A DNA stretch of 64,000 nucleotides from Fistulifera solaris. Lineage: Eukaryota; Bacillariophyta; Bacillariophyceae; Naviculales; Stauroneidaceae. The DNA lies in the NCBI GenBank assembly GCA_030295235.1, contig AP026147.1:248001-312000 (forward strand), given 5' to 3'. The notes beneath the pieces were generated by a model. It saw nothing but the letters and a program-made list of their open reading frames with translations, did no database searches and was not told the DNA's origin. The first letter of the stretch is position 1. The number at the start of each line of letters is the position of its first letter. The translations under genes were made by a program, and so were the position numbers. Shown here piece by piece: positions 20,225 to 32,044 of the stretch.

Positions 20225-21330
20225 TCATCGCTTATCCTGATTTTGTGACGTATCCCTAGCACGTTTCTCAGCTGCCTCAAGGGCTGCTCTTCGAGCATCT
20301 TTCCTTTGCTCTGACCCACCTAGTTTGCGTCCTATGTTTTCAAACTGCTCTGTCAACTGTCGACATCGATCTACAATAGCTTGACGCAAGGGCAACGGAG
20401 ACAATCCGTATTGTGGCATTTCTCCGGCCAATTCTTTCAGAACGGCATCCGCAATCCCGGCCAGGCCATTTTGACATTCCTTCGAAACACCGGCGATCAT
20501 GGCCGTCGACTTTCCTTGCGTAATATACCCTTCCGCTGCCAATCGAGCGTGCGTATGCAAATATTCGACGCGCATTTGTGCAAAATTTCCCCAAAACAAT
20601 AAATCGTGCTCTCCCACCCAATTGTGCGACAATTCATGAATTAATGTTGCCAGCAACTGCGGATATGGCATAAAACCTTGCAAATCCATCGTGCGCAACC
20701 GAATGTGTATGGCTAGTCCGTGATTCGTATTGTAACCCAACAAACAGGCTCCATGCTCTTGTTTCTTTTGCATCAATCGATCATCGATGGGATCCATTTC
20801 ACCCAACAAATTGACGACCAGTTGGCGTTCGCGCATAATGGCCACAATTCCGGGATCGGTCGCCAACTGTTCGAGCAGTTGCTGTGCCGCAAACGGGTGC
20901 GGCTGTTGTTCTTTCGCCCGGACTCCGAAGGACTGCCACGTGCAGACTTCGAATTTGACAAATTTGTATTGTGAATCTTGTCCTGTTCCCCATATTGTTT
21001 CATTGGTTTTTGGGTAGCTTTCGTCGCAGTAGTCTCAAACCCGCGAATGGTCGGATCGGATCGTTGGGATTGTACTTGTTGTACCGCACTTTGACTCGAT
21101 GCCATGACAATTATTTTCGGCGCTTTCGGCGGTATTTCCGTAAAAACGAGTGATGCATCATCGGCGCGCAACAGTTTGCCCTTGTACAAAAGTTTGATCG
21201 CATGCTCTTCGGGATCGAGATGAAACAGTTGTCGTACTTTTTCAAATAAATCACCAGCAGTTGTCGAAGTCGATACTTCGACGGAATGTGTTTCGCCTTT
21301 GAAGGATATTGTTGCTTCAAAGAATGTCAT
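20225..21330 (-). CDS. ubiquitin-like + WLM metalloprotease (Wss1/SPRTN-related)
   Basis: The most likely start is the Met at 21330 (MTFFEATISFKG); an upstream in-frame Met lies at 21372. Residues ~1-80 form a ubiquitin-like fold ('GETHSVEVSTSTTAGDLFEK', 'IKLLYKGKLL'). A linker and the WLM domain follow: 'KFEVCTWQSFG', 'AAQQLLEQLATDPGIVAIM' and the zinc site 'LIHELSHNWVGEHD' (HExxH plus a third His). WLM proteins such as Wss1 are DNA- and SUMO/ubiquitin-linked proteases that remove DNA-protein crosslinks; UBL-WLM fusions are known in plants and protists. A one-base break between the two parts (T5 at 21007-21011 is the best candidate) is treated as a consensus error. The C-terminus is basic (RKDARRAALEAAEKRARD). 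Confidence 0.82.
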
Positions 21331-21766
21331 TTTGCTGAATGTAGTAGTCAAAAAGGACAGCAATATAGACAATATTACGAGAGAATGAAACAGTTAAGAA
21401 CAGCAAGTTAATGAAGAATGCGCGGTCCTTGCATTTGCGTGTTGCGATGTGTTTTATTGACGCAGTTTTTGCCGCGTTCGTGGAAGAACTTCTGCGATGT
21501 TCTTCGAGCGCGTAAAATGCACAGAGGTTAAGGTTTACGAGACTGAAATGAAGCGGGATCGCCGGCTGCCGCGCCCGCCCGCGCCTGCCAGGCTCCCCTC
21601 ATTTTCTTCGCGACGATATCTCTGCAAAATGCTGCGCCGATCCTTTCATCACCAATGCTAAACAATCATTCACAGTTGTTATCCTAAAATCCAGCCGATG
21701 AAATATCTCAAAGCAAGTTGAGTTAACAAAAATTTAGATCTTTTTTCAATCAGAAAGAAACAAGAA
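21331..21766. promoter_or_regulatory. divergent intergenic region
   Basis: About 430 bases between the WLM protease (minus) and the gene at 21767 (plus), holding both 5' flanks. It includes a GC-rich patch (cggctgccgcgcccgcccgc) at about 21560-21590. Confidence 0.45.
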
Positions 21767-23351
21767 ATGTCGTACCCGGCGTGTCTCTTGCACACCATCG
21801 TCGAGCCGAAATGCGCCATTGCCTTTCAATGCTGCGCGAAAATGCTAGAGGAAGTGCAGCACGATGAGACCAAAGCCGAACAAGAAGCCCGCATGAGCGT
21901 TCTGTATCACGACGAAGTCGAACGCTTTGTCAACGGCGCGGAGGAGTATGAAGGATTGTTTGAGTACGAAGATGATTCGTCGTCGTCGCACGCCTTGACG
22001 TTACCGTTCTTCTTACACCGTGAATGCAATTGGATCATGACCGTGGGCTTCAGCGATGAAGATATCAACTCACAGCGACTCCGCTGCAAATCACGAACGT
22101 CTCCCGATACCCCCATGAGTGGAGCTTGCCTACTCAATTACGCCAAAACGGTCGTAGCGAATTGTGAAAAAGCGATTGCGTATGCCGATCAATATCTGGT
22201 TCAACATCTTGACAAGACTGTTGATTTAGTCGAGTATATTTTGGATAAAATGTACCACGATGAAAGCAATCACAAGAAAAAGAGTGCCGAACGACCACAC
22301 AATTGGTTTTTTCTTTGTGGGTTTTTCGCGTTCATGGCGTGGGGCACACTGCCCTTGAACAATCTGTGGCAACATCAATCGAAAGTCTTGATGCGTTTGC
22401 GGAAACCTTCGCCCAACAAAGTTGTTTCCAAGCGATTGCGACAAGAGGAAGAAGTCACTCCCGTCGCCGCCAAGAAACCCAAAACCAATTCGAATGTTTC
22501 ACGTCAAATGCGACAAGAGGAAGACGTGACCCCCGTCACCAAGAAACCCAAAATCATCATCCCGAATGTTTCACGTCAAATCCAACGCGTGCAAACCATG
22601 TTGCTGCACCGCGACAATCATCAACGAGATTTGGAGCGTCAAGAAAATTATCTCTACCGTCGCATGGAACACGCGTGGCACCAGTATGTAAATCATTACG
22701 AGCGAAATAGAGAAAGGCTGCACAGGAAGGATGAGGAGGTGAATGATCGGCGTGCGGTTTACTAGGCGCTCAAACAAGAGTGGGTCGATTTTTCGAGCTC
22801 GATTCTTTATCCAGAGGAAGTGGACGAGGAGATGGTAATTATTGACAGTTTTATTCGAAATGAAACTCGAGAACTTGATTTCACGCTTCACGCAATTTGG
22901 ATACGGAGACATCGCGAAAGAGGACGAGTCACGCCTCTTCCAGTTCGTCAACATCTTGCTGCTGCGCCGCGAGGTATTCCAGCGTGCCATCTGGTTCAAA
23001 ATACATCTGCATTCCCGTCCTACGGAAACGTATTGGCGCGAATATAAATTTGCTTCCGACTGGGCGAAGATCACGAGAGACCGACCTGAGGCCGATGCCA
23101 AGTTTCTCACGTATGAAGGGATGCACCAGGAGGGCGAAACATGTACTTCATCACTGTTACAAGAACAAGAAGAAGGAGGCTTCTTTCAAGAGCTACTGAA
23201 CAACATTCTTGAGGTTTTGAAGATGGCGGCGAGGCGGACGATGCTTGAAGAACATGCGAGGGTCAGAAGCATTATATATGGTGATACCGAGGACGTTGTT
23301 GTTACTCCACGATCAGCTAGGAAATCGAAATCAAGAGCCGTTGTTACTTAG
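21767..23351 (+). CDS. unknown charged protein with short internal repeats
   Basis: Starts MSYPACLLHTIVEPKCAIAF. A Cys-containing N-terminal region (to about residue 140) is followed by a hydrophobic patch ('NWFFLCGFFAFMAWG') and two and a half copies of a ~25-residue basic repeat ('SKRLRQEEEVTPVAAKKPKT', 'SRQMRQEEDVTPVTKKPKI'), then Arg/Glu-rich helices. An in-frame TAG at 22763-22765 is followed in the same frame by protein-like sequence. Either the gene ends there, or a 78-bp in-frame intron (22688-22765, GTAAAT...CTAG) removes it. TTTT at 22849-22852 needs one T fewer to enter the frame 'FEMKLENLISRFTQFGYG', which runs to TAG 23349-23351. Function not recognised. Confidence 0.5.
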
Positions 23352-23682
23352 AAGGACGGTTGTACAGTGCATGTTCTCTAGCTCCGTCCCACCGTTCATC
23401 CAGTATTTCAACTAGTTAAGTAATCTTCAACAACAGTCGTTTTTATGGATTTTCTACGCCTGCACATGCCGTAGGGGGCCACGTATTTATAATCTTAACA
23501 TTACTATGTTGTAAATTCAGACGCTGTGAGGTCCCTGATTTCGACGTTTTCAAAGAATACTCCGTACTTCTGTTGTTCCCGGTCGTTTGGCGCACAAAAG
23601 CGCTTACGAAAATTTTAGGATAACTTTCGAGTTGCATTGAGAAGCATTCCGTCGCAACAAGAAAGAGTTGCTACCATCTATT
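23352..23682. other. convergent intergenic region
   Basis: 330 bases between the 3' ends of a plus-strand and a minus-strand gene. No gene or repeat seen. Confidence 0.45.
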
Positions 23683-24722
23683 TTACCATGTTCTATAGCT
23701 GTTCAATTTTGGTGACAAAACTGTGTCCTCTGCCCCGCTTCCTTCGGATGTTGGCCGAACTACGGAAGATGCCGGTTGGACCGAGAAATGAACCAGTAGA
23801 TTGTCTATTTGCTGTGTGCATACAGGAGAATCTTCCGAAACCTTTGTTTGCACTCGCTTCGATCGTTCGGCTTGTGACTTGCCCTCCCGGACCTTTTTGG
23901 TTTGATACGTGCTCCTCACATCCATGGCCAGAACTTCACAAATACAAGCAACAAGGTGTTCGTAACCTTCATCGTCAGATTCACCGAAGGATCTACCATA
24001 AAACTTGGTTTTTCCCTCTTTCAGAATCCTTCGTATTGATTCACGTGCAGTGTCGGATAGTTTTACGGGTCGCTTTGTAGCCAAGCCCCCGGATACCCAA
24101 CTCGGAACACGGGCTACCTCGTCAATCGGGGAGTCGTAAGCTGCGACGTACGGCTTGATGTCTAAAACAGGCGTTCCATCGACTAAATCCAAACCGGAAA
24201 GTTCCAAGCTCACCGAATTGTTCTCAGCAATGATAATTTTGTCCAGTCGAGCCAAAGTGATACCGATTGGATTGAATCGATGCGGCGAACGTGTGGCGAG
24301 GACTCCAACTTTGCGTCCTCCCAAGGCGGGCGGAGCAATTTTGACACCCTTGTGTGGTGTATTCAAATGAAAGACAAAGACGATCCAGACATGCGAGTAC
24401 TTCGATAGCCCTTCCACGGCATGAGCATTGCTCAGGCGCAATCTTCTCCTCGGGCATGAGGCGCCAACAGGCCTTGACGCGGTGTCCCGACACATAGCCG
24501 ATAAATAGACTCGATTTTCCCGATCGATTCGACAACTAGTTTCCCATTCTTCATTTCATCCTCAACCGTTTTCCTGGTATTAGATTTTCTATACTTCTTC
24601 CGCAAAATCACTGCAGCGACTGTGGCAATCGATGCTCCTCCCAAGAGAGTCATAAGTGGCGGAAACTTGTTGCGAAACGTCATGCTTCTTCGTCTTAGTA
24701 ACAGCTCGGTCTCCCCCCTCAA
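23683..24722 (-). CDS. tRNA m6t6A37 methyltransferase, TrmO family (UPF0066), membrane-anchored
   Basis: N-terminal basic residues and a hydrophobic helix ('LMTLLGGASIATVAAVIL', then RKKYRK) precede the TrmO domain: 'VESIGKIESIYRLCVGTPRQ', 'GLLAPHARG', 'LSKYSHVWIVFVFHLN', 'GRKVGVLATRSPHRFNPIG', 'LSGLDLVDGTPVLDIKPYVA'. These are signature stretches of TrmO/TRMO, which uses S-adenosylmethionine to methylate N6-threonylcarbamoyladenosine at position 37 of certain tRNAs. The C-terminal part with 'LAMDVRSTYQTKK' corresponds to the 'DPRS.Y' extension of the family. The frame changes by one base near 24440 (around 'cgaggagaaga' on the coding strand). The N-terminal helix is unusual and might be a mitochondrial or ER anchor. 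Confidence 0.82.
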
Positions 24723-25176
24723 TGAAGGACTTCGAGAACTATAAAGCTTCTTGTTGCAATAAATGCTTGTTATGGCATTTAAAACTAACTACCAGATATT
24801 ATAATCGTCACATCATCATTACCAGTACGGAGTATTACCAGTATTTATTTTTTATTTCTCGCTTTTTCACTTCAATGGTGTCGGATGCATTAGGGACTGC
24901 GAACTAGGGACTCCATCGGCACTAGATACTCGCCAACTGGTTTTGAGTTTCACTAAGTACCAGTATTTTCCCTCTAACTATTCATATGCAAGACATCATT
25001 GTTTAGACCACAAATCGCTAACTCTTGTCGTCCGGTACTCAACGGAGGATGCGTTTTTGACGACCGATGCAAAATTTCTGAAACTTGCCACTTTATCGAA
25101 GTATTGCTAAACCACCTTCTTTGGGTCGAAAAGCCACATCGTTGTACCGAGTATTCATTCATCGACGTGTATCACC
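24723..25176. promoter_or_regulatory. divergent intergenic region
   Basis: About 450 bases between the TrmO gene (minus) and the J-domain gene (plus). Contains a 'taccagtacgg'/'gtattaccagtat' inverted arrangement at about 24820-24845. No further content. Confidence 0.4.
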
Positions 25177-25874
25177 ATGGTGGCTGACCCGTACAAGACG
25201 TTGGGCTTGCCACACACGGCAACCCCCGCTCAAATCAAAAAGTCGTATCATACCTTGGCACGGAAATATCACCCTGATCGCGTACAGTCCAAGGCCGCAG
25301 CGGAAGTAGACTTTGCGAAAATAGCCGAAGCATACATCTTACTCAGCGATCCTCAACGCAAAGCCCAATACGATCACATTTACCAATACGGCGGGTATGA
25401 CGACGACAACAAGTCTTCATTTCCCAGAAAGAAGCGATCCCGAAAAGGCGTCGGATATGCCTGCAACGACCCGTTGTTCACCTATCTGTTTTCCCAGGGC
25501 AAAATACATTCGACGCGCGCCGTAGCGGGATTGAATTTCCCAGTCGCCTGGCCATGAATCAAGTGCGATTGGCATTTTCGTCGGGACAGGTGTGGAGCGT
25601 GGAACCCGAAACTCGGATTTATCAAAGTCAAACGATTCATTATGAACGAGGTCAGCAATATACGCGCACGGAGAAGACCATACTGCACAAAGATGGACGG
25701 CGAGAAGTGATTTTAATCGATAAAGATGAACAGGGACATTCGAAGAAGCAGTACTATATTTTGAATGGTAAACCGATCGTGGATGGTGATTCTACCTGGT
25801 ACAACAATACGTGGCAAGAAGTCAAAGAATCATTTTTGATGTGTTACGCGCCTTGCACAGCGGTAACGAATTGA
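25177..25874 (+). CDS. small DnaJ/Hsp40 co-chaperone
   Basis: The J domain occupies residues ~5-70 ('DPYKTLGLPHTATPAQIKKS', 'LARKYHPDR', 'FAKIAEAYILLSDPQRKAQY') with the HPD motif that stimulates Hsp70 ATPase. The downstream part, after A4 at 25501-25504, needs one extra A to enter the frame 'FDARRSGIEFPSRLAMNQVR', which continues through 'ETRIYQSQTIHYERGQQYTR' to a TGA at 25872-25874. This lies directly after the J domain with no Gly/Phe or zinc-finger part, so it is a type C (J-only) protein of about 232 residues. The beta-rich C-terminal 'KTILHKDGRREVIL' is vaguely like the C-terminal region of DNAJB6-type proteins. No targeting signal seen. Confidence 0.8.
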
Positions 25875-26448
25875 AATGGTTGATCGCACGCTTGCGTAGG
25901 GATCATCTTTTGTAGGAAGCTACCAGTTTTGAGAAAACAGTTTAATGTCTAGAATCATGGCTACCAAGTATGTTCTATCCGTTGCAATAATTCGAAATGC
26001 AAGCACCAAAGTATAGAACATAGTACTACTATTATCTTCAGGCGAAAAGTCGCTTCAGGTTTTTTTCTGAGTATACCAGAATTGAGCGGACAAAAGCACA
26101 GCCAACGACAATAATAGCGCCGAAGATATTATTATCTGTACTATAGGATTGCCAAGAATTGCTACCAGTACCTGGTACGTTCTTGCTCATTAGTTCGACA
26201 AGTGCCAAGACTGCTATAATCGGTCGAGTAGTCGCGAAATATAATTATTATCTTGTCCCTGGCTCATGACTGAAAATCCAGTCTTGCGAAAAGTAACCTA
26301 CACTCCGGCCTAGATAAAATAAAGCCTTTATCCTTACACGACAAAAATTCGAAAGAAATATAAGTTTGCCGCCGCAATTTTCGATTGCCGCGCATTATTT
26401 CGCAATGTAACCGGAAATGGGAAAAGTCCTTTATTAATCATAATAACG
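25875..26448. other. intergenic with one copy of the dispersed palindromic repeat
   Basis: About 570 A/T-rich bases, holding the repeat copy at 26264-26316 and otherwise the 5' flank of the TFIIH gene. Confidence 0.5.
26264..26316 (-). repeat. dispersed GACTG/CAGTC palindromic repeat, copy 1
   Basis: Reads CATGACTGAAAATCCAGTC, then an 'aaaagtaacctacact' arm, matching the reverse orientation of the copies at 33821 and 56917. Confidence 0.6.
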
Positions 26449-28307
26449 ATGACCATGCAAGTTGACGAGAAGCGATATTCGCAAGTGATTTTTCAAAAAC
26501 AATCCGGTGAACTGGTGTTAACTGAAACGGGTTTACAATTCGGAACATGGCAAATATCGTGGACTCAACTCGTCAAGCATCAAGTGAGTCCGGCTTCGTA
26601 TCCGAAGGCTTTATTGAAGCTGGTATTGCAAGGAGAAACGAATGCGACCTTCCAATTATCCAATCGAACCGACTTGGAACAAATCCGCAAAGAAATATCG
26701 ATTCATTTGCAACAACGTTCAAAGAAACGCCCGCACAGTGAAGTAGCTATTGTCACGTACGGTGCGCCTCTCGATGCGACCGCGACCGCCGTCACACGTG
26801 CGTCTCTACTAGCGGCGCATCCTTCGTTACGACAACAACATGCGTATTTGGTACAAGAAACATGCACATTGACGGAAGATGAATTTTGGGAAACGCATCA
26901 ACATTTGCTGCAAGAAGAGCATGCCCGAATTTCCGGCTTGGCCCAAGCCGGCCGGAGTTCCTTCATGCAATCGCGCTTACCGACATCCGGCCGGATTACC
27001 TTGGGCGTAGAAGAAATGCGACAAATCTTCATAATGTATCCGGCCGTGCACAAAGCGTACGAAGAAAAAGTACCCCTGGAACTATCCGATGAACAGTTTT
27101 GGAGAAAATACCTCGAATCGGAATATTTTCATCGAGATCGTGGACGACTGGGGACGGTGGCTCGAAATCACGCCAATGGAGAGGAAACAAACAATAATAA
27201 GAATGGAAAAAAAGCCCAGCGGGCCGTCAATGGAAGAGCAAGATGCGCGCGCGGCAGCCGTCGGCACGGATGATTTCTTTTCTCGCTATGCGCAAAAATT
27301 ACAACAAGAGCAAAAGCCGCTCGATCATACCAAAGTGGGTCGTCGTTTGGCCACTGGTCAGTTCGACTTGGCTTCGACGCTCGAAACGGAACGAGGGCAT
27401 TTGTTACAAGGACCAAAAGACAATCATCCTTCCAATGTTCACGACGATGAGAAGGGCGCCCGCGTCATTGCGAAATACAACCGACACTGGGCCATGGTGT
27501 TGCATCCTGACGACGCGGTTGCCGGTGCCGATCTTTTGAATGTGGCGCGACAAAGCCCGCTCCAAGTCTTACCGGACGATGAAGATGCGAAGTGGGGCGG
27601 AGGCGTACATAGAGAAATGCAGCGACTGGTCGGATTTGCGGAAGCTACGGAAGAGGAGGCAAATCACGCGGATGGCAGAAAGGCCGACGATGCGTATGAG
27701 CCTCTCTCGCTCAAGAATGTAGAGGCCTATTATTCTTTCAAGCAGTCGGGAAATAATACTACTACAGAAACATCCGAAGAGGCCAATGAACGCTATAAAG
27801 TGTTTGCCAACACGATTTTAGGGAATGTGAACGCACTGGTCCAAGAACTCGTTGCCGACGAAACAAAACTGACCGAACTTCCGCCAACCTGCTTTCCGCC
27901 ACCGAAACTGGGACGCGAACTGCTTTCGGCGCTCACCAAGAAGATGGCGGCCGACGCGCGTACCGATTCGGCGTCTCTCGCCATGGTGGAACAGCTTCCT
28001 TCGGAATTTCGAGAAAAGCTACAAATCTACTTTCGTCGTTGCTCCGAACTCCTGCGGCACTTTTTTTGCCTTGCGTCAGATGAAAAACAGCGGCGAGAAG
28101 CTAGCTCGTATCGTGCTGGGGATGGAGACATTTTACCGAGAACTGGATACGATGCGGAAGAGTTTTCCCCACACGGATGCCGGAAACATGATGCAAAAGA
28201 TGTGTCTTCCTTTGATGGACCAGCTGGATTGGGCATTTAAGCTGCATCGAGAAGGCAGTGGCGTCGGTGGAGGTGGTGGTTTTGTTACAGTGGAAGAAAT
28301 CTACTAG
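26449..28307 (+). CDS. TFIIH core subunit p62/TFB1
   Basis: An N-terminal PH-like domain ('KQSGELVLTETGLQFG', 'ISWTQLVKHQVSP', 'ALLKLVLQGE') is followed by two BSD-type segments ('TEDEFWETHQHLL' and 'LELSDEQFWRKYLESEYFHRDR', with the Phe-Trp pair), then 'DDFFSRYAQKL' and a helical C-terminus ('ALVQELVADETKLTELPPTC', 'FYRELDTMRKSF'). This order is characteristic of GTF2H1/TFB1, a structural subunit of TFIIH in transcription initiation and nucleotide-excision repair. Two frame breaks fall on long homopolymers: A7 at 27207-27213 ('KNGKKPSGPS...' resumes) and T7 at 28061-28067 ('FFALRQMKNSGEKLARIV' resumes). One gene of about 620 residues, intronless; the Met at 26449 fits the family. Confidence 0.85.
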
Positions 28308-28668
28308 AGTCACATTCTAAATGAAAGTATCGTCGTTTCACCTAGAGACCTAGAGTCTACCAGGTACAGTACAGTCTCATTCCCTATTCATGCATTCCGA
28401 AGTCGCATTAGCCTGTAACCTTATTATTGTATATTATTTGCGGTCTGCGGTCATTCGGCGTTCGGCGGCAGCTATGTCTCATCGTAGCGGTACTCAATCA
28501 TAACTAAAAAACTCAACGCTCGCGTCTCTTTCCCGCTCCCCGCTCATCGGCAACAAAAAAGTCACCATGGTGAGATAGCAGAGTAACGGCATCTTTATTT
28601 AGACGAATTGCTCCTTCGCCTGCTTTAACAACAGCTTCTTTTCAACTTTTTGTTTTGAATGAAAGAAA
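28308..28668. promoter_or_regulatory. intergenic 5' flank of the HEAT/PDZ gene
   Basis: 360 bases between two plus-strand genes; no distinct element apart from a C-rich 'cccgctccccgctc' patch at 28530-28545. Confidence 0.4.
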
Positions 28669-31600
28669 ATGGAAGCCCGTGGACCCGAAGATAACGAAGA
28701 CGCGATTCGTTTTGAAGATTTAACGGTCGATGATGATCTGCCCATTTTAGAACGCATCGTCCGCTACACGGGCAGTCAAATTGCTTTACAACGTTTAGTA
28801 CACGTCAAAATGTTGGCGGAAACGGCGCAATTGGCGGGGTAAGTCGCCTTGCGCTTTTGGGGTTGCTGGCATTCCTTTCTCACTCACTTGTTTTCTCCTA
28901 GCCGCGTCCCCACACAAAAAGTATTGATCCCCATGCTCGAAAATTTGTTAAATGATGCTGAATCGGTCATTCGGCAGCACATTGCGGGACAATTATTACA
29001 ACTAAGTATGATCGCCATGATCGAAGAACCTCCCCCAAAGTAGATTGGGAGGAATTTGTGCATCGACCTCTTCCGAAGGACATGAAAATCAACAAAGAAG
29101 GATATCAAACGGTGTTGGAACACGTCATACCCTATTTGCGCGTCTTTCTATCGGACGCCGAAGTCGATGTCCGTCGAGCGGCTTCCGATTGTCTCGCTGG
29201 ATTGGCGTTGCATTTGAAACCAGCGCATGTTACCGAATTTTGTTTGCCGATTGCCCTGGAACTGGCCAACGAAAAGCCTCATCAACCCAGTACCAGCAAG
29301 AAACGGACCGAAGCCGAACAGCGCATGGAAGAATTGCGGACGACGGCTTGTAATCTGTTGGCGGAAATGGGAGGAGCTGCCAGTGAGTATCCGGAATCGC
29401 GAGCGCGGGCGTCGGCGTGGGTACACGCGCACGTCTTGCCGGCCGTTTTGGAATTGTGTCAAGACGATGGCTTTCGGGTCCGACGATCGGCGGCACAGGC
29501 GCTCCCACGGGTCATGGGGGCCGCGTCGTTTGAGGCGGTGCGGGATCAAATTGTGCCGGCCTTTGAAGCGCTGAGTCAAGATGAAGCGCACCGGGTTCGT
29601 AAATCAACGGGCGAATGTTTGGTCGATATGTCGCGAGCATTGATGATCTTGGCGGCAGCGGAACCAGCACATGCGGAAGATTTGTTACAATTGCGAAGGG
29701 ATGTGTTACTACCGATTGCGGATCGACTGATTCAGGATGGACAAAAACAAGTTCGTCAGGGGATGATGCAATTCCTTGGTCCGTTTATGGCCTCATTTTA
29801 TCCGTATCAAACATCGGCTTTAACAAGAGTACTACCGACGACTACAGAGTCCGATGGATCGCATCATTTGGGTGTAGTGGCACAGTTCTTTCCCCACGCA
29901 AGTAGCATGGTGGCCCGATTGAATTCGTCGCAGAACTCAATCTTGTTAACACCGACACCCGTTCATTCCAGTACCGATCCATTCTTTCCGCGACCACTCA
30001 CAGAAATGGAAAGGTTACGGAAATCGTTGCCCGAATACTTCTATGCCAGTCAAATATCGAGCCTTTCTTCTCATGCGGTGGTGTGGGATCGCACCCGAAA
30101 TCCTCCTGCTCCGGCTGATTTGCAAGCCATTTCGGAAATATTACTGGATTATTTTGCCGCATTATCGGTCGTTAGTACCGGTGACGAAAATACCGATGCA
30201 GAAATGCGGGTCTATTGCGCCTATTCCTTTCCAGCATTAGTCTTGCTGTTGGGTCCTGACAATTGGGACGGCAGCTTGCGCACATGTTTTTTCACTCTAT
30301 TGAACCCTTTGTACGGGCAAGAGACAAATGACGATGACGATGTACTGGAGCCACCGTTACCTGTAAAGCGTTGTTTGGCCAGCTCACTACATACGGTGGC
30401 GCATGTTCTGGGCCCCGCCTTGGCGGCGCGTGATATCGTTCCCGCTATTTCCGAATTCTTTTTGCCGGATGGCGATGAATCCGTGCGACTCAACATTATC
30501 CGAAATTTTGCTTCTATGATGCAAGCACTACACCAAGAAGACCGCGGGGCTCCATTTTTGGTATGGAGTGAAATCATTCAGGGCGAATCGTTTCTAGGGG
30601 GTCGCAAACGGAGCGCAAGCAACCCAGTTGTACTGAATTGGAGACAACGCAACTACTTGGCACGCAGCTTGCCGGAATTAATATTATTGGTGAATCCGAA
30701 GCTAGTACGAGAACACATTTGGCCCATTCTGAAATTGTTGTTGACAGACACAGTGAATGATGTGCGCGAAGACGCTTTGTGGAGCATAAGTTTGATCGTG
30801 CAACGATGCATGTGCGCAGAAACGATAAATAAATGGGGTGGCATTGAAAATCCTGAAAAGTTTGCTAAGGAGTTTTTCTCCGAAATGATCACTTGGATTT
30901 TTGCCAATATCCTTTCCAATCCTCCTTCTCTTATAACAGGAAAAACACGACCCTCCAATTTCAGCGATCGCCAAGTATTTTGTCGAATATGTGGCAGCCT
31001 TGGATTGGCGTTGCGGTTGGCTAACCAAGAGACTGCAACCCCACAGGATAATGTCAAAAGCCTACGGCGGACACTAAAATCCCTGTTTCCGGACGCGAAA
31101 ATGCCTGTATTTTGTTATGAATCCATGACAGCTGCCGAACAGAAGGTTATCCAAACCATGCTTGTCGATAACTTGTTGCCGCGTTCGTTGATGATGAAAG
31201 ATGATAGGACCAGCAATGTGCGTATTACCTTGATGAAAGTTTTGCAAATCATGCCCAAGGATATCAGATTATCGAAATCCGTGAAATCTGTTCTGAAGGA
31301 GCTAGAAGACGAATGGGAAACGTGGACAAGTTTCGGGGAAGAATTGGAGAATGACGACGAGAGCAACCAGAAAGCACACACCAGTCCCAAAAATAAAGGA
31401 GAAGTACAACAAGATCAGCAGGATTCGAGCAGTGGTACAAATGACGAACCAGAGATACCACGTGAAATTCGAACGGTCGTATTTGAAGATGGCCCAATTG
31501 GGATGCAATTGGAACCAACAAAAGGTGACAAAGCCTGCAGAATATATGGGTTTAACGACTTTGGCGACGAGCTCAGTCCTGCACATGCTTCAGGACTTAT

Positions 31601-32044
31601 TGAAATCGGGGACGTCATTGTCAGCGTGAATGGAACGATTGTCCAATCCTATGATGAGACTATTGAGTTACTGAAGTCCGGTGGGAAACGAATAGTGTGT
31701 TTCCGTACGGGGTCAGAAGCCGAGCGTTATGTATCTGATGAAGGTTCTATCGATGAAGAGGAAGAAGAAAGACGCCTTAGAAAAGCGAAAAAGAAAGTAA
31801 GAAATCGAAGAAACCTAAAAAAGAAAAGCTCGAGTCCGAAAGCGGAGATAAGCGTGGGAAAACTAAAAGTCGTGAAACGGTCTCTTCGCCCAACGATGAA
31901 GCCTCGGCCGCATCGGGTACCTCCCTTGGCGCGGATGCCGAATCCAACGAAATCAGCGATGACAAAGACAAGAAGTCTAAAAAGTCCAAAAAGGAGAAGA
32001 AGGAAAAGAAAGAAAAGAAGGAACACAAAACCAAGCAAAAGTAG
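28669..32044 (+). CDS. HEAT-repeat protein (PP2A-A/PPP4R1-like) with a C-terminal PDZ domain
   Basis: Exon 1 is 28669-28838 (MEARGPEDNEDAIRFEDL), with a 63-bp intron 28839-28901 (GTAAGT...CCTAG) splitting a Gly codon and exon 2 to 32044. The first ~880 residues are helical HEAT repeats of PP2A regulatory A/PP4R1 type ('ENLLNDAESVIRQHIAGQL', 'LSDAEVDVRRAASDCLAGLA', 'DDGFRVRRSAAQALPRVMG', 'LTDTVNDVREDALWSI'). A PDZ domain follows ('DGPIGMQLEPTKGDKACRIY', 'ASGLIEIGDVIVSVNGTIVQ', 'ELLKSGGKRIVCF'), then a Lys/Glu-rich tail. Two one-base breaks, at CCCCCAAA (29032-29039) and A5 (31788-31792), restore the expected frames. By family analogy it is a phosphatase scaffold; the PDZ part would bring in a C-terminal-peptide partner. 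The HEAT+PDZ combination is unfamiliar to me. Confidence 0.8.

Noticed and set aside
20340-20621. Minus-strand frame overlapping the WLM domain in another phase
   Set aside because: A shadow of the real frame with the zinc site.
29148-29591. Basic antisense frames opposite the HEAT-repeat exon
   Set aside because: Complement of a Glu/Leu/Arg-rich helical gene; no independent support.
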